From Dichetophora obliterata (Eukaryota > Arthropoda > Insecta > Diptera > Sciomyzidae): a stretch of 64,000 bases of DNA. Positions within the stretch are counted from its first letter, which is position 1. Each line of letters starts with the position of its first letter. Below are positions 30,720 to 41,245 of the stretch, piece by piece. Where the stretch lies: assembly GCA_963920525.1 (NCBI GenBank), contig OY986435.1:98474115-98538114 (forward strand). The letters run 5' to 3'. A program made the translations under genes and the position numbers. The notes beneath the pieces were generated by a model. That model saw only the letters and a program-made list of their open reading frames with translations. It searched no databases and was not told the origin of the DNA.

Positions 30720-31222
30720 TAATTTAAATTTCAGCTCTTTTTCTTAGATTTATAGTTTACTCCTTAACTCACCCACCAGCAATAGGGTTAACACTTGTTA
30801 TTCAGACCCTTATAGTTTGTATAATCACTGGATTTTTATTTCACTCCTTTTGATATTCTTACGTTTTATCCCTATTTTTCTCGGAGGAATGCTTGTTTTA
30901 TTTATTTATAAAACAACTTTGGCTTCTAATGAAATATTTTCCTTTAGAACAAGGTGGTATTTTGTTTTATTTTTACATAATTTTCTCAGTTTATTAATGC
31001 TATGCTTATCCTACGAGAGTTTCAGAATTCACGAAATTCATATAGAAATGAAAGTAATTACTAGAGTACTGGATTCCTCAGAGTGAATTTCTAGAATTTC
31101 AAAATTTTACAACTACCCGACTTGCTTCATTACAAGAATATGAATTATCTATCTTCTTATTACTCTTATTGCAGTTGTTAAAGTAACAACCTTACTGTAT
31201 GGCCCCCTTCGAAAAATATTTT
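30720..31222 (+). pseudogene. nad6: NUMT: nad6
   Basis: Translation gives ND6-like pieces: HPPAIGLTLVIQTLIVCMIT, then LFFLGGMLVLFIY in another frame, LASNEIFS, and near the end NYPTCFITRM...MNYL. The stop TAA overlaps the cob start (TTAATG) as in insect mtDNA. Frameshifts and one stop (near 31084) make it a pseudogene. Confidence 0.88.
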
Positions 31223-31223
31223 A

Positions 31224-32359
31224 ATGAATAAACCTGTACGAAAAGTTAACCCTCTAATAAAAATCGCCAATAATGCCTTAGTGGACCCCCTACAACAATT
31301 AACATCTCATCTTGATGAAACTTTGGATCACTTCTAGGATTATGTTTAATTATTCAAATTTTATGTGGCCTATTTTTAGCAATACATTATACTGCCGATA
31401 TTTCACTTGCTTTCTCAAGAGTAAATCACATCTGTCGTGATGTAAACCATGGATGATTGCTATGAGTCATTCATGCCAATGGAGCTTAATTTTTTTTTTA
31501 TTAGCATTTATTTTCATATTAGTCGAGGAATTCAATTCAATTCATTCATTTATTCTTCCACATGGCTCATCGGAGTAGTTATCTTATTTATAGTAATAGG
31601 AGCCGCTTTCATGGGATATGTTCTTCCTTGAGGTCAAATATCTTTTTGAGGGGCTACTGTAAGTACTAACTTACTTTCAGCAATCCCTTTCCTTGGGGCA
31701 GAATTAGTCCAATGGGTATGGGGAGGATTTGCCATTGATAACGCAACTTTAACTCGATTTTTTACATTTAATTTTTTAATGCCCTTTATTATTTTAGCCC
31801 TTTCAATAGTACATTTGATATTTGTTCACCAAACCAGATCAAACAATCCAATTGGGTTAAATTCTAACATTGGTAAAGTCCCTTTCCATCTTTACTTTTC
31901 CTTTAAGGACATTGTAAGGTTTGTAGCTCTTAGAATAGCTCTATTAACTCTGTCTCTTTCTAGACCGTATCTCTTGGGAGATCCGGATAAATTAATTCCT
32001 GCATATTCACTCGTTATCCCAATTCACATTTAACCTGAGTGGTATTTTCTATTTGCTTACGCAATTCTTCGGTCTATCCCAAATAAACTAGGAGAAATAA
32101 TCGCCTTAAGTATATCAATCGCAATTTTAATAATCCTTTAATTTTCAATATTAGAAATTTCCGGGGAATTTAATTTTACCCAATAAATCAAATGATATTT
32201 TGAATTTTTATTGTATCAGTTATTCTTCTTACATGAATTGGACTACGCTCTGTCGAAGAGCCCTTTGTGATTATGAGACAATTTCTTACAGTTATTTATT
32301 TTTCTTACTATTTGCTTAACCCAATCTTAGCAAAATGGTGAGACGATTTAATTAAATAG
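31224..32359 (+). pseudogene. cob: NUMT: full-length cob (cytochrome b)
   Basis: Covers cytochrome b from MNKPVRKVNPLIKIANNALV to the C-terminus ([19 protein letters not shown] then WDDLIK), 1136 bp against the usual length near 1135. The heme-region pieces ([42 protein letters not shown]) are there. TGA stands for Trp many times, as in the mitochondrial code, so it cannot be translated in the nucleus; there are also small indels, e.g. near 31290 and 31490-31550. Near-full length and good conservation suggest a fairly recent transfer. Confidence 0.95.
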
Positions 32360-32423
32360 CTAATGAGCTTGAACAAGCGTATGTCTTGAAAACATAAGAA
32401 AGATTAAATAGTTTTTATTGGCT
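32358..32423 (+). pseudogene. trnS2: NUMT: trnS(UCN)
   Basis: 66 bp with acceptor stem AGCTAAT/ATTGGCT (7 pairs, one wobble) and the anticodon arm TATGTCTTGAAAACATA with anticodon TGA. It sits directly after cob, overlapping its stop by two bases as in insect mtDNA. Structure nearly intact, but it is in nuclear DNA and not expected to function. Confidence 0.85.
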
Positions 32424-32429
32424 TTACTA

Positions 32430-32736
32430 TAAACAATTATTAAAACTGCTCAAAGAAAAATTTTTACTCCTACCAAAAATAAAAGAAAATTAACGAAAAC
32501 AAGAGAACATTTTCAATCTAAACTCATAAGATTATCATATCGAAACAGAGCCAAAGTCCCCCGAACCCAGATAAAGACAAAAGATCAAAAAGTTAATTTA
32601 AAAAAAAAATAAACTAAATATCACTACCCAAAATTAAAACACAAAATAATATTCTTATAAATAAAATTATCGCATATTCTGCTAAAAAAATCAAGGCTCC
32701 TGAGACTAACACTGATTCTCCCTCAGCAAAATTAAT
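32430..32736 (-). pseudogene. nad1: NUMT: nad1 C-terminal part
   Basis: Minus translation gives [13 protein letters not shown] joined to [20 protein letters not shown], then FFFKLTFWSFVFIWVRGTLA and the C-terminus. About ten codons between SG and ALIF are deleted. The gene is cut at FAEGES, where the satellite begins. Confidence 0.88.
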
Positions 32737-34690
32737 TAATTAATTCATTAATTATAATTAAATAAATTAAATTAAATTAATAAAATTATAAATTAATAAA
32801 TTAATAAATTAATAAATTAATAAATTAATAAATTAATAAATTAATAAATTAATAAATTAATAAATTAATAAATTAATAAATTAATAAATTAATAAATTAA
32901 TAAATTAATAAATTAATAAATTAATAAATTAATAAATTAATAAATTAATAAATTAATAAATTAATAAATTAATAAATTAATAAATTAATAAATTAATAAA
33001 TTAATAAATTAATAAATTAATAAATTAATAAATTAATAAATTAATAAATTAATAAATTAATAAATTAATAAATTAATAAATTAATAAATTAATAAATTAA
33101 TAAATTAATAAATTAATAAATTAATAAATTAATAAATTAATAAATTAATAAATTAATAAATTAATAAATTAATAAATTAATAAATTAATAAATTAATAAA
33201 TTAATAAATTAATAAATTAATAAATTAATAAATTAATAAATTAATAAATTAATAAATTAATAAATTAATAAATTAATAAATTAATAAATTAATAAATAAT
33301 AAATTAATAAATTAATAAATTAATAAATTAATAAATTAATAAATTAATAAATTAATAAATTAATAAATTAATAAATTAATAAATTAATAAATTAATAAAT
33401 TAATAAATTAATAAATTAATAAATTAATAAATTAATAAATTAATAAATTAATAAATTAATAAATTAATAAATTAATAAATTAATAAATTAATAAATTAAT
33501 AAATTAATAAATTAATAAATTAATAAATTAATAAATTAATAAATTAATAAATTAATAAATTAATAAATTAATAAATTAATAAATTAATAAATTAATAAAT
33601 TAATAAATTAATAAATTAATAAATTAATAAATTAATAAATTAATAAATTAATAAATTAATAAATTAATAAATTAATAAAATAATAAATTAATAAATTAAT
33701 AAATTCATAAATTCATAAATTCATAAATTCATAAATTCATAAATTCATAATTTCATAAATTCATAATTCATAATTCATAAATTCATAAATTCATAAATTG
33801 ATAAATTCATAAATTAAGAAATTAATAAATTAATAAATTGATTAATTAAGAAATTAATAAATTGATAAATTGATAAATTAATAAATTAATATATTAATAT
33901 ATTAGTAAATTGATAAATTAATAAATTAATAAAGTAATAAATTAATAAATTAATAAATTAATAAATTAATAAATTAATAAATTTATAAATTTATAAATTA
34001 ATAAATTAATAAATTAATAAATTAATAAATTAATAAATTAATAAATTAATAAATTAATAAATTAATAAATTAATAAATTAATAAATTAATAAATTAATAA
34101 ATTAATAAATTAATAAATTAATAAATTAATAAATTAATAAATTAATAAATTAATAAATTAATAAATTAATAAATTAATAAATTAATAAATTAATAAATTA
34201 ATAAATTAATAAATTAATAAATTAATAAATTAATAAATTAATAAATTAATAAATTAATAAATTAATAAATTAATAAATCAATAAATTAATAAATCAATAA
34301 ATTAATATATTAATAAAATAATAAATAAATAAATTGATAAATTGATAAATTGATAAATTGATAAATTGATATATTGATAAATTAATAAATTAATAAAATA
34401 ATAAAATAATAAAATAATAAAATAATAAAATAATAAAATAATAAAATAATAAAATAATAAAATAATAAAATAATAAAATAATAAACTAATAAACTAATAA
34501 ATTAATACCTTAATACATTAATAAATTTATAAATTTATAAATTAATAGATTAATAAATTAATAAATTAATAGATTAATAAATTAATAGATTAATAAATTA
34601 ATAGATTAATAAAGTAATAAAGTAATAAAGTATTAAAAGTAATAAAAGTAATAAAGTAATAAATTAGTAAATTAGTAAATTAATTTTATT
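32737..34690. repeat. 8-bp AATTAATA satellite, about 1.95 kb
   Basis: Tandem array of the 8-mer AATTAATA, nearly pure at 32790-33670 and 33960-34280. Variant units cluster in blocks: AATTCATA (33700-33800), AATTGATA (34330-34375), AAATAATA (34395-34485), ATTAATAG-containing dimers (34540-34610) and AATAAAGT-like units (34610-34640). One unit is a base short near 33296. Total copy number is about 240. The array joins the NUMT nad1 break at one end and a LINE 3' tail at the other. Confidence 0.95.
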
Positions 34691-35345
34691 TATTTTATTT
34701 ATTTGATATTCAATATTAGTATTATAAGAACACGTTCTTTTAAAATACAAGGGTAGTAGCTTAACAATAATATTATATTCAGATTCAACGATTCTGACAT
34801 TATAACATAGTCAATAAATTTAATAAATAGATTTATTTTAATTGTTATTATTTATTATTAATACTTAATCATAACAATTACATTTTTCATAAAGTTAAAA
34901 ACAAGAGCAATGTTATGACTCAGGATCCGCGGGATCGTCATACCCGACACTCCATAAGGGAATGCCCTGCGTCATAGTTAAAAAAATTTAGAAAAAAATT
35001 ATTATTTAATAATATCAATATCAGTATAATAAGAAGATAGTAAGAAATAGCAAGAAATATAGTGTGAATTATAGTAAGAAATAGATTTTCAAATATTAAT
35101 ATTGAGCTAGAAATAGAAATAAAGTAAACATAATTGCAATCAAGCAAAATGATTTAAAACGGCTTGCCTAAAGCTTCTTTAATTTCTTATAGATTTAAGG
35201 TGACTGGGTAATGCATTCCATAATCTAATGGCACTAACGAAAGGGTTCAAACATGTGTGAAATAATATACGACTTTAAGAGTGAGTTGATCACAGCTCAA
35301 TCACTTGAAGACTACTGAAGAGGAAATGTAGCAATAAATTTAACC
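34691..35345 (-). pseudogene. LINE ORF2 C-terminus and 3' UTR
   Basis: The minus strand from 35330 gives FHTCLNPFVSAIRLWNALPS then a helical end (IRNLRSFRQAVLNHF): the RLWNxLP motif near the C-terminus of many LINE ORF2 proteins. The sequence downstream to the satellite is the likely 3' UTR. The 69-residue frame 34938-35147 is not the coding frame of this motif throughout. 5' truncated near 35345. Confidence 0.72.
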
Positions 35346-35366
35346 TGTAATGTAAAGTTCATTTTA

Positions 35367-35770
35367 TTACATAGGTGGCAACAAAAATAAAATGGTATAT
35401 TTATTGTAAATTTTTTTGTTTTTATTAACATGGTTACGAAATACCAAAATCTTCTTTAAATTTGAATATGTTGTTAAAATTTTTCTTGCTGGGCAGTAAG
35501 CCTTAAAATCCAGATCTTTCAACTTTCTGCGAATAGTGCGTTCAGAAACATTCAAGTTCATTCAAGTTTGCATATTCCAATTAAGATTTATTGATTTTGT
35601 AATAGAAAATCTGTTTTCTAAGCAAATTTTGAATATTGAATGAATAATGTATATCGAAAATAGGCATACAATAGCATTAAAAACTAAGTTTCGTTTATGA
35701 TTATTTATATGCAATTTTGATTTATCTTATGAAAAATCTCTAGTGTGTCTAATAATTTGGCAAGGGACTG
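35367..35770 (-). pseudogene. Tc1-like transposase remnant
   Basis: A 64-residue minus frame starts MNLNVSERTIRRKLKDLDFK, followed by YCPARKILTTYSNLKKIL and FRNHV: the second helix-turn-helix of a Tc1-type DNA-binding region. Near 35742, TAGTGTGTCTAATAATTTGG looks like a Tc1-type terminus. The DDE catalytic domain is missing. Confidence 0.75.
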
Positions 35771-35780
35771 TCAAGTGCCA

Positions 35781-36474
35781 ACAATGAAAATATTTTTAAT
35801 AATTCGTAGTGCTGTTGTAGAGATAAATGTTTGTGATCTTATTGCATTATTAATTGAGGAGGAGTGACGAAACCGAACGGCACATGTCCTTAATTGAATG
35901 TTTAAGTTTTTATATGAAATCGTGTTTATTGCAATAATATTTTAAATTATTGTAATCTCAGATATTTCAAAAAGTCACTAGATGTCATCATACGTTTTTG
36001 ATAGCAAAGTGAAGTCTGATTTTTTTCAGAAAATGGACATATGCCGCTTTCTGAGCGTCACTCTTCAATTTGAATAAAGTTTTTATTCCTATACTAACAA
36101 TAATTTTTCTTTTGATTTTTAGCTAAACAACTTGATAAATTTTTAGCAGTTTAAGTCTACAACAATATACTACTCTCCAAATATTGGCTAACAAGTGTCA
36201 CTAAGGACTGAATTTAAAAATCAGCAACTTAAACAAAAACTACTTATCTAAATGTCGAACTTCGTTGCTACTGTCAGAAAGAAACATTTGAATTTTTGTA
36301 ATTATTTCTCACAATTAATTTAATTCGAACAAAAATAGTTAATAGAAGCAAAAAGTACACATAAATTTTGCGTGCTCCACAACTACAACGACGGTTAAAA
36401 TAGCTTCTTAGCAAAAACGTTTAAGTTTAGTAAAAACTTAAAAAAACACTTATTATTTTGAGCAGCAGTGTGTA
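35781..36474. other. AT-rich spacer upstream of the candidate exon
   Basis: No protein similarity or repeats seen. It could hold a promoter for the exon at 36475-37225, but I find no convincing core element. Confidence 0.4.
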
Positions 36475-37225
36475 GAAGGCTTTCGAAGTGCAAATTTCAG
36501 CAGCAACAACAATAATAATAAAAAGAAAACTAACCCGATTTCACGTTATATTTTAGTTAAATTAAAGTTGCAAACTCTATCTTCTGTTTAATAAAGACAA
36601 ATAAAACCAGAATTTATTGCAAAAAAAAAAATAAATAAGTAAATCTGATCAAAATCGAAAGCAAGCCCAAAACAAAAAATTCAAAAAGTACTTCAAATAA
36701 AAAAAAAAAACAAAATAAAAAATATATAGAAGCTGTTTGTGGAGAAAAGCAGGCTACGCTGCATTTGACAAATCTGCTAGTTGAATTTATATTTCGACAC
36801 GACCGTAGTGACGGCTATAAAAAAATCATACTACGCAAAATCGTTCAAAATGGTTTAACTAGAAAAAATACACAACAATTAAAAAGATCGAAGGCCTTTC
36901 TTCGTCTATTCACACCAATTTTTATTCTTAAAGTGCGGGTTGTGTATTATTGTTGTTGTTGTTGCGGTGATATTATTTGTTAGTTTGGCAGCTCGTCGTC
37001 AGTTTCTCCTAATTAGCAGTGCAGCGAGCGGTGATCACTGTAATATAGTGAATGAAATAATTCTACTGCAGAAAAGAAGGGATACGGAACGCGGTCACCA
37101 AAGAGATCATAGCATATTTCGTTATTACAATTGTACGAATAACGAATTGGTTAGCAGCAGAAAGACACAATAGCAGGAGTTGTGTTGGAAATGCAGCGGC
37201 GCGAAGCACGTGAGCGACAACCAAG
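36475..37225 (+). other. Candidate 5' exon of a host gene
   Basis: A long CAGCAGCAACAACAATAATA-type leader and a less AT-rich 3' part lead to GGAAATGCAGCGGCGCGAAG at 37188. An ATG at 37191 opens MQRREARERQPR and runs into CCAAG|GTGAGT, an excellent splice donor at 37225/37226. Fly genes often have long 5' UTR exons rich in CAA/CAG and A runs. Two P-like MITEs follow in what would be the intron. No downstream exon lies in the window, so the gene identity is unknown. A chance arrangement cannot be ruled out. Confidence 0.35.
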
Positions 37226-37324
37226 GTGAGTTTTGATCAATCCAATAACAATTACAAATAAGACACATGGAGTTTTTAGCATAGAAGAATATAAGATGAA
37301 GCTGAATTTTGTCTTGTATGCACC

Positions 37325-37647
37325 CATGGCAGAATGATCAGGTAGATGCAATTCGGAGAGCAAGAAACGATAGAGCAAAACAAAGGCTTGAGTAGTTGTC
37401 AAAATGACGAAGTTCGTAGAAACGTCAAATGAAATAAGAATATGTTTTCCAATTGTAAACAGTGCGGTCACGTGTGTTAAGTTTGATTGCAAAATAGCCT
37501 TTAACAAGTTTAACCTAAAGTCAACTGCGAAACATGAACATAAAAAACTCGAGATGAACAGCTGATTTTGACAACTAGCTCACTTTTCTCTGTCTGCTTT
37601 CTACTTCATTCCTCTCTGAGTCGTCCCTACCTGATTGTTCTGCCATG
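37325..37647 (+). mobile_element. P-superfamily-like MITE
   Basis: 323 bp with ends CATGGCAGAATGATCAGGTA and ...TACCTGATTGTTCTGCCATG. The flanks do not match as a clean target duplication, perhaps because the next element landed directly beside it. Confidence 0.82.
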
Positions 37648-37655
37648 CTTGTAAC

Positions 37656-37838
37656 CATGGTAGAAGGATAGAGGTATATGCAGCGCTGACTGTGCTCTCT
37701 TTCCATACTGCCATGTCTGTCAAATTTAGCTGTGTGGCGAATGGAGACAAAAGAAAATAAAGAAAAAGTTTTGCTTCCTTTTGACAATTCCGGCAGTATG
37801 CTCTCATCTAGTGCATATACCTGTATTCTTCTACCATG
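37656..37838 (+). mobile_element. P-superfamily-like MITE
   Basis: 183 bp with ends CATGGTAGAAGGATAGAGGT and ...ACCTGTATTCTTCTACCATG, flanked by perfect 8-bp repeats CTTGTAAC (37648-37655 and 37839-37846). Inserted next to the end of the previous element. Confidence 0.9.
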
Positions 37839-37846
37839 CTTGTAAC

Positions 37847-38742
37847 CATATAAATCAAAAGTGTACCCAGATTTTGTGTGTGCAAATATAAGAGAAATTA
37901 TCAAAATCCTTCAAAATTTAATAAAATTAGCTGTGTTTTAAGTTATAATATAGTATTAACTGTATTTTGGCTCTAAACAAAGCAAATAAAAGAAGACTTT
38001 TAACAAAATTTTCATTTGATTACTAGTTGGATTGTTCAGTAATCAATTTTTTTGTGTTTCTCAGAGATTGTGTTTTCTCAATAATTTTCTCAAGAATAGA
38101 GAGTACAAAATTAGGCCATTATTATTATTATTATTTCTTTATTAGTCAATAAAAAAACAGTTACATTTATATTTTTCACAGCATGATTTTTCAAATTATA
38201 TTTTAGTAAACAAATTTAACAAATTAAACAACAGTTTTTGGGATACGAATTGCAATCAATACAGATTGCAGAAATTTAGTGCTGGGGGAATAAAGTATAT
38301 TCCATGTACCTTGGCAAGTGGGCGATATTAGATGATAACGTTTGGCATTGGATTGAAAATGCGTTATCTATGTAAATATTGATGATTAGTTATGAAATTT
38401 TACGAATGCAATGATTGTCAGGCCAATTCGTTAAATTGATTTTTTTCGCTAAACCGAGAAAGTGATAAGAACGTAAAAAAGGCTCACAGTGAATTAATTT
38501 TTTAATGAGATTCTAAAATGTTTATATAAGTAGCATGAAAGTATTTTGTTTGGCCCAGTATTATTTTGTTTGTTCCATAGGATGCAAATTTTAAAATTTT
38601 TGATAGCTTACAACAACTAGATACTCTTCGAGCAAAGACAAAAAACGTCATAGCATAAAAACAATTGTTGACAAAACTGTTCTTATATGGATATTTTCAA
38701 ATTTTATTACGTTTGATTCTGCTAAAAAATCTCTGATTTTAT
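37847..38742. other. AT-rich spacer, possible LINE tail
   Basis: An ATT microsatellite (38117-38136) next to TTTCTTTATTAGTCAATAAA may be the 3' end of a minus-strand LINE, but the sequence to 38540 gives only short, unconvincing peptide pieces. TTCGTTAAATTGATTTTTTT at 38430 resembles the pogo-like words near 39070-39190. Confidence 0.35.
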
Positions 38743-39062
38743 AAGGCTATTCACAGTTTAAGCGTACATTTAACAAATCGTATTTATAGCATTTGTTATT
38801 GTTGAAACTGTGAGCACTCCGCCATGTGACTGTCGTATTAAAAAATTATGCAACCCTATGATGTGAGTAATATGGCGGCCGTAGACAGAGCATAAAAATA
38901 CGAGGTACAAAAAACACTTCCAAGGCTACTTTAATTTACGCGTGTTTGCGTATTTTCGTTTGCATGCAAGACAACAATAAAGCAAAATACGCTTTCGTAA
39001 ATTGGCGCACAAATAACAAATCGTAGAAATAGCAGACAAGTGTATTCAAACTGAATAGCCTT
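38743..39062 (+). mobile_element. 320-bp MITE (copy 2)
   Basis: Second copy of the element at 26107-26429, same orientation, flanked by TAT on both sides. The right terminus has a small deletion (CAAACTGAATAGCCTT). Confidence 0.88.
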
Positions 39063-39200
39063 TATATGTTGTTCGTTAAACTGAGTACAGCTAAATTTCT
39101 TTTGTTCGTTATATAAGGTACTCAATGAAAATAATTTGCTTGTTCGTTATTTTCGGTTTTCGTAAAAACGAATGTTCGTTAAATCGGAAAACTACTGTGT
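39063..39200. mobile_element. pogo-like element end
   Basis: Repeated GTTCGTTAAA words end in TTAAATCGGAAAACTACTG (about 39178-39197); the inverse CAGTAGTTTTCCGATTTAAC has the CAGT start of pogo/Tigger termini. No transposase nearby. Confidence 0.4.
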
Positions 39201-39439
39201 TTTACACAAATGATTGATCTTCAAGCTCTCCTGATGTAAAATATAAATGCAAGTACAAGTTTGAGCAAGAAGTTATGCTTTACATTGCTGTCCCTGACAA
39301 AGTAATTTCGAAGCCTTACTTCAAGCCAATTGGGCTGGCAATAAATCAAGTGATCTATCAATATGATTGTTTAGACAAAATTTTGCTTCCAATTATTCAT
39401 AAATTAGGATGATGATTATGTATTTTGGCCGGACAAAGC

Positions 39440-40110
39440 CTCCTCGCACTGTCTGTCAATGTGATTCCTATAGACTCCACAACTACTGTACCGATTGACC
39501 TGAAATTTTAGTAGTAGATTTGTTTCAGGTACGAGATGGCCAAAGCCCCTTTTACTGCCCCCAAATCAATAAAAATGCTATATATCCGTTTGGGTCATAT
39601 AAGACTTAAATTTGGTAATCTAGTTTGCATGGTTTCTGTCAGCAACTGTACTAAAAATTGGTTTCCACGCCCCCTTTTACCGCCCTAATTTAGTTCATAT
39701 GGCTGCTCTCGGCAAGTGCACTAAAAATGGGCATGTCCCACTTTAGTTACACTCACTTTTTGAGGGTCAGCTTGGAGTGAAGCACAGCGCACCAGATTTA
39801 AGCTAAATTGAGTTGCAATTTTGGCAGTCGATTTGTTTCGAGTATGAGATGGTTTAAAGGAAATAATTTTGTCGTACCCCTTTTTGCGCCTACAAATTAA
39901 CAAAAATGCTATACTTCGCACGGTTTTGATCGTATTAGACTGAAATTTGGTAATTTAGTTCATATGGTTACTTTCGCCAACTATACTGATAATGGTGAAT
40001 ATATTTTGCATTTTTTGACATTTTCGAATATGGAAGTAAGACGATCTGTGGCAGGACAACGTCTAGAAAGTATTGTTTCAGTTTATGTGAATAAACTCAG
40101 TGCAGATTCT
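39440..40110 (+). repeat. Dispersed repeat family R, cluster 1
   Basis: At least three degenerate copies of a module: (G/C)C(T/C)ATAT(T/A)TC, then a GTCGTATTAGAC-like word, AAATTTGGTAATTTAGTT, CATATGGTTACTCTCGGCAA and ACTAAAAATGG (around 39590-39660, 39690-39750, 39905-40000), with CCCCTTTTACCGCCC tracts between. Non-coding. Related copies at 43050-43700 and, inverted, at 56310-56450. Confidence 0.6.
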
Positions 40111-40437
40111 TAGTTATAACCTGTTATAAGTTTGGACGTATACTTGATTATGGACTATGCTCACAACTCTTGCTATAATTCTGTATTAAACACCTATAAA
40201 ACACTGATCATATATTACGATCAATTTGTAATTTCCATCATTTTATGATCAACGAAATTACATGTATTATGAACGAATTGCTCTTAAAAGCGTTTACAAT
40301 TTGTAAGCTTTGATCATAAATTGATATCAAGTGCTTATAACGAAGAACACAAAGTAAACAAAAGAAGCTTTGTAAGACAATGAAGCAGTACAGAAAAAAA
40401 TTTAAAATTTTGGATACAGTCTGGTTTAAGCAGACCT

Positions 40438-41245
40438 GCGAAGTACTAAGTATGTATATACTTTCAGGTATATACTAAGTATATTCAGTATCGTGTAAGT
40501 ACAAGTACCTAGGTACTTAAAAAAAAGGTACCAACTTGTGCACTTGTAACTTCCATACTTCTACTTGAAATTTTCAAGTACAAGTTCTGTACTTTCAAGC
40601 ATTTCTCAAGAACTTTGTTAAGTACTTGGTTATTTTGGCAACACTTAAATTAAAATTATTTTAAGTACACGGTCAAAAATCTTGGACTAAATTTTAGTTC
40701 CACTAAAATATTACTGCATATTTTTAAACCTTGCGGTTTAAAATTTTCAAATATCAACTCATAATTAAAACCTTTCTGTACTAAAATTTAAACCAAAGAT
40801 AGTACATTGGATACTAAATTTGAATTTATAGAAGAGCAATTTTTTTAAATACATCAATGATAAATCTTCACATTTTGAGATGTTGCAAGAAGATTACCCT
40901 CTTATTAAGGACTTATCAATCAAGATGAATGCACCTCTTACATCTTCTGCTGAAGTGGAGCGTTTGTTTTTATTGGCTGGTTTTGTCTACAGTCCCATCA
41001 GAAGGCAATCTCTAACAGATTTTTCTTTTGAAAAATTTATTTTGATGAATTCCAACACTAATAAACATTAAATGATATTTTAAGGGTTTTTTTACTAATG
41101 TTTTACAAATTAAAATTATAAGAAGTTGCTGAAATCTGTAAAAAACCCATCCATTTTTATTTTTTGAAAGAATGTTGTACAAAATTCAAAAAGTACTTAA
41201 CAAAGTACTTGAGAAATACTTGAATGTTACTTACCACAAAGGTAT
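40438..41245 (+). mobile_element. hAT-type element relic
   Basis: Inverted repeats at 40597-40628 (CATTTCTCAAGAACTTTGTT) and 41185-41222 (AACAAAGTACTTGAGAAATA) flank the transposase scrap at 40880-41071. The outer edges, rich in AAGTACTT words, are not sharply defined. Confidence 0.6.
40880..41071 (+). pseudogene. hAT transposase C-terminal dimerisation domain
   Basis: 63 residues: YPLIKDLSIKMNAPLTSSAE then VERLFLLAGFVYSPIRRQSL and EKFILMNSN. This is the hAT family C-terminal dimerisation motif, in which an S(A/S)ERxFSxAG core is followed by R(N)xL and a hydrophobic FLN-like end. The catalytic core is gone. Confidence 0.78.

Noticed and set aside
30817..31086. 89-residue frame as a novel membrane protein
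   Set aside because: It is the frame-shifted nad6 pseudogene read with the nuclear code.
31224..32359. Working mitochondrial genes or a piece of real mtDNA
   Set aside because: The inverted nad4 block, frameshifts, deletions in nad1 and junctions with Penelope and satellite DNA show it is a nuclear copy.
32737..34690. CRISPR array
   Set aside because: An 8-bp satellite without spacers in a eukaryotic nuclear context.
39721..39921. 66-residue minus frame
   Set aside because: Falls within repeat family R, whose other copies do not keep it open.
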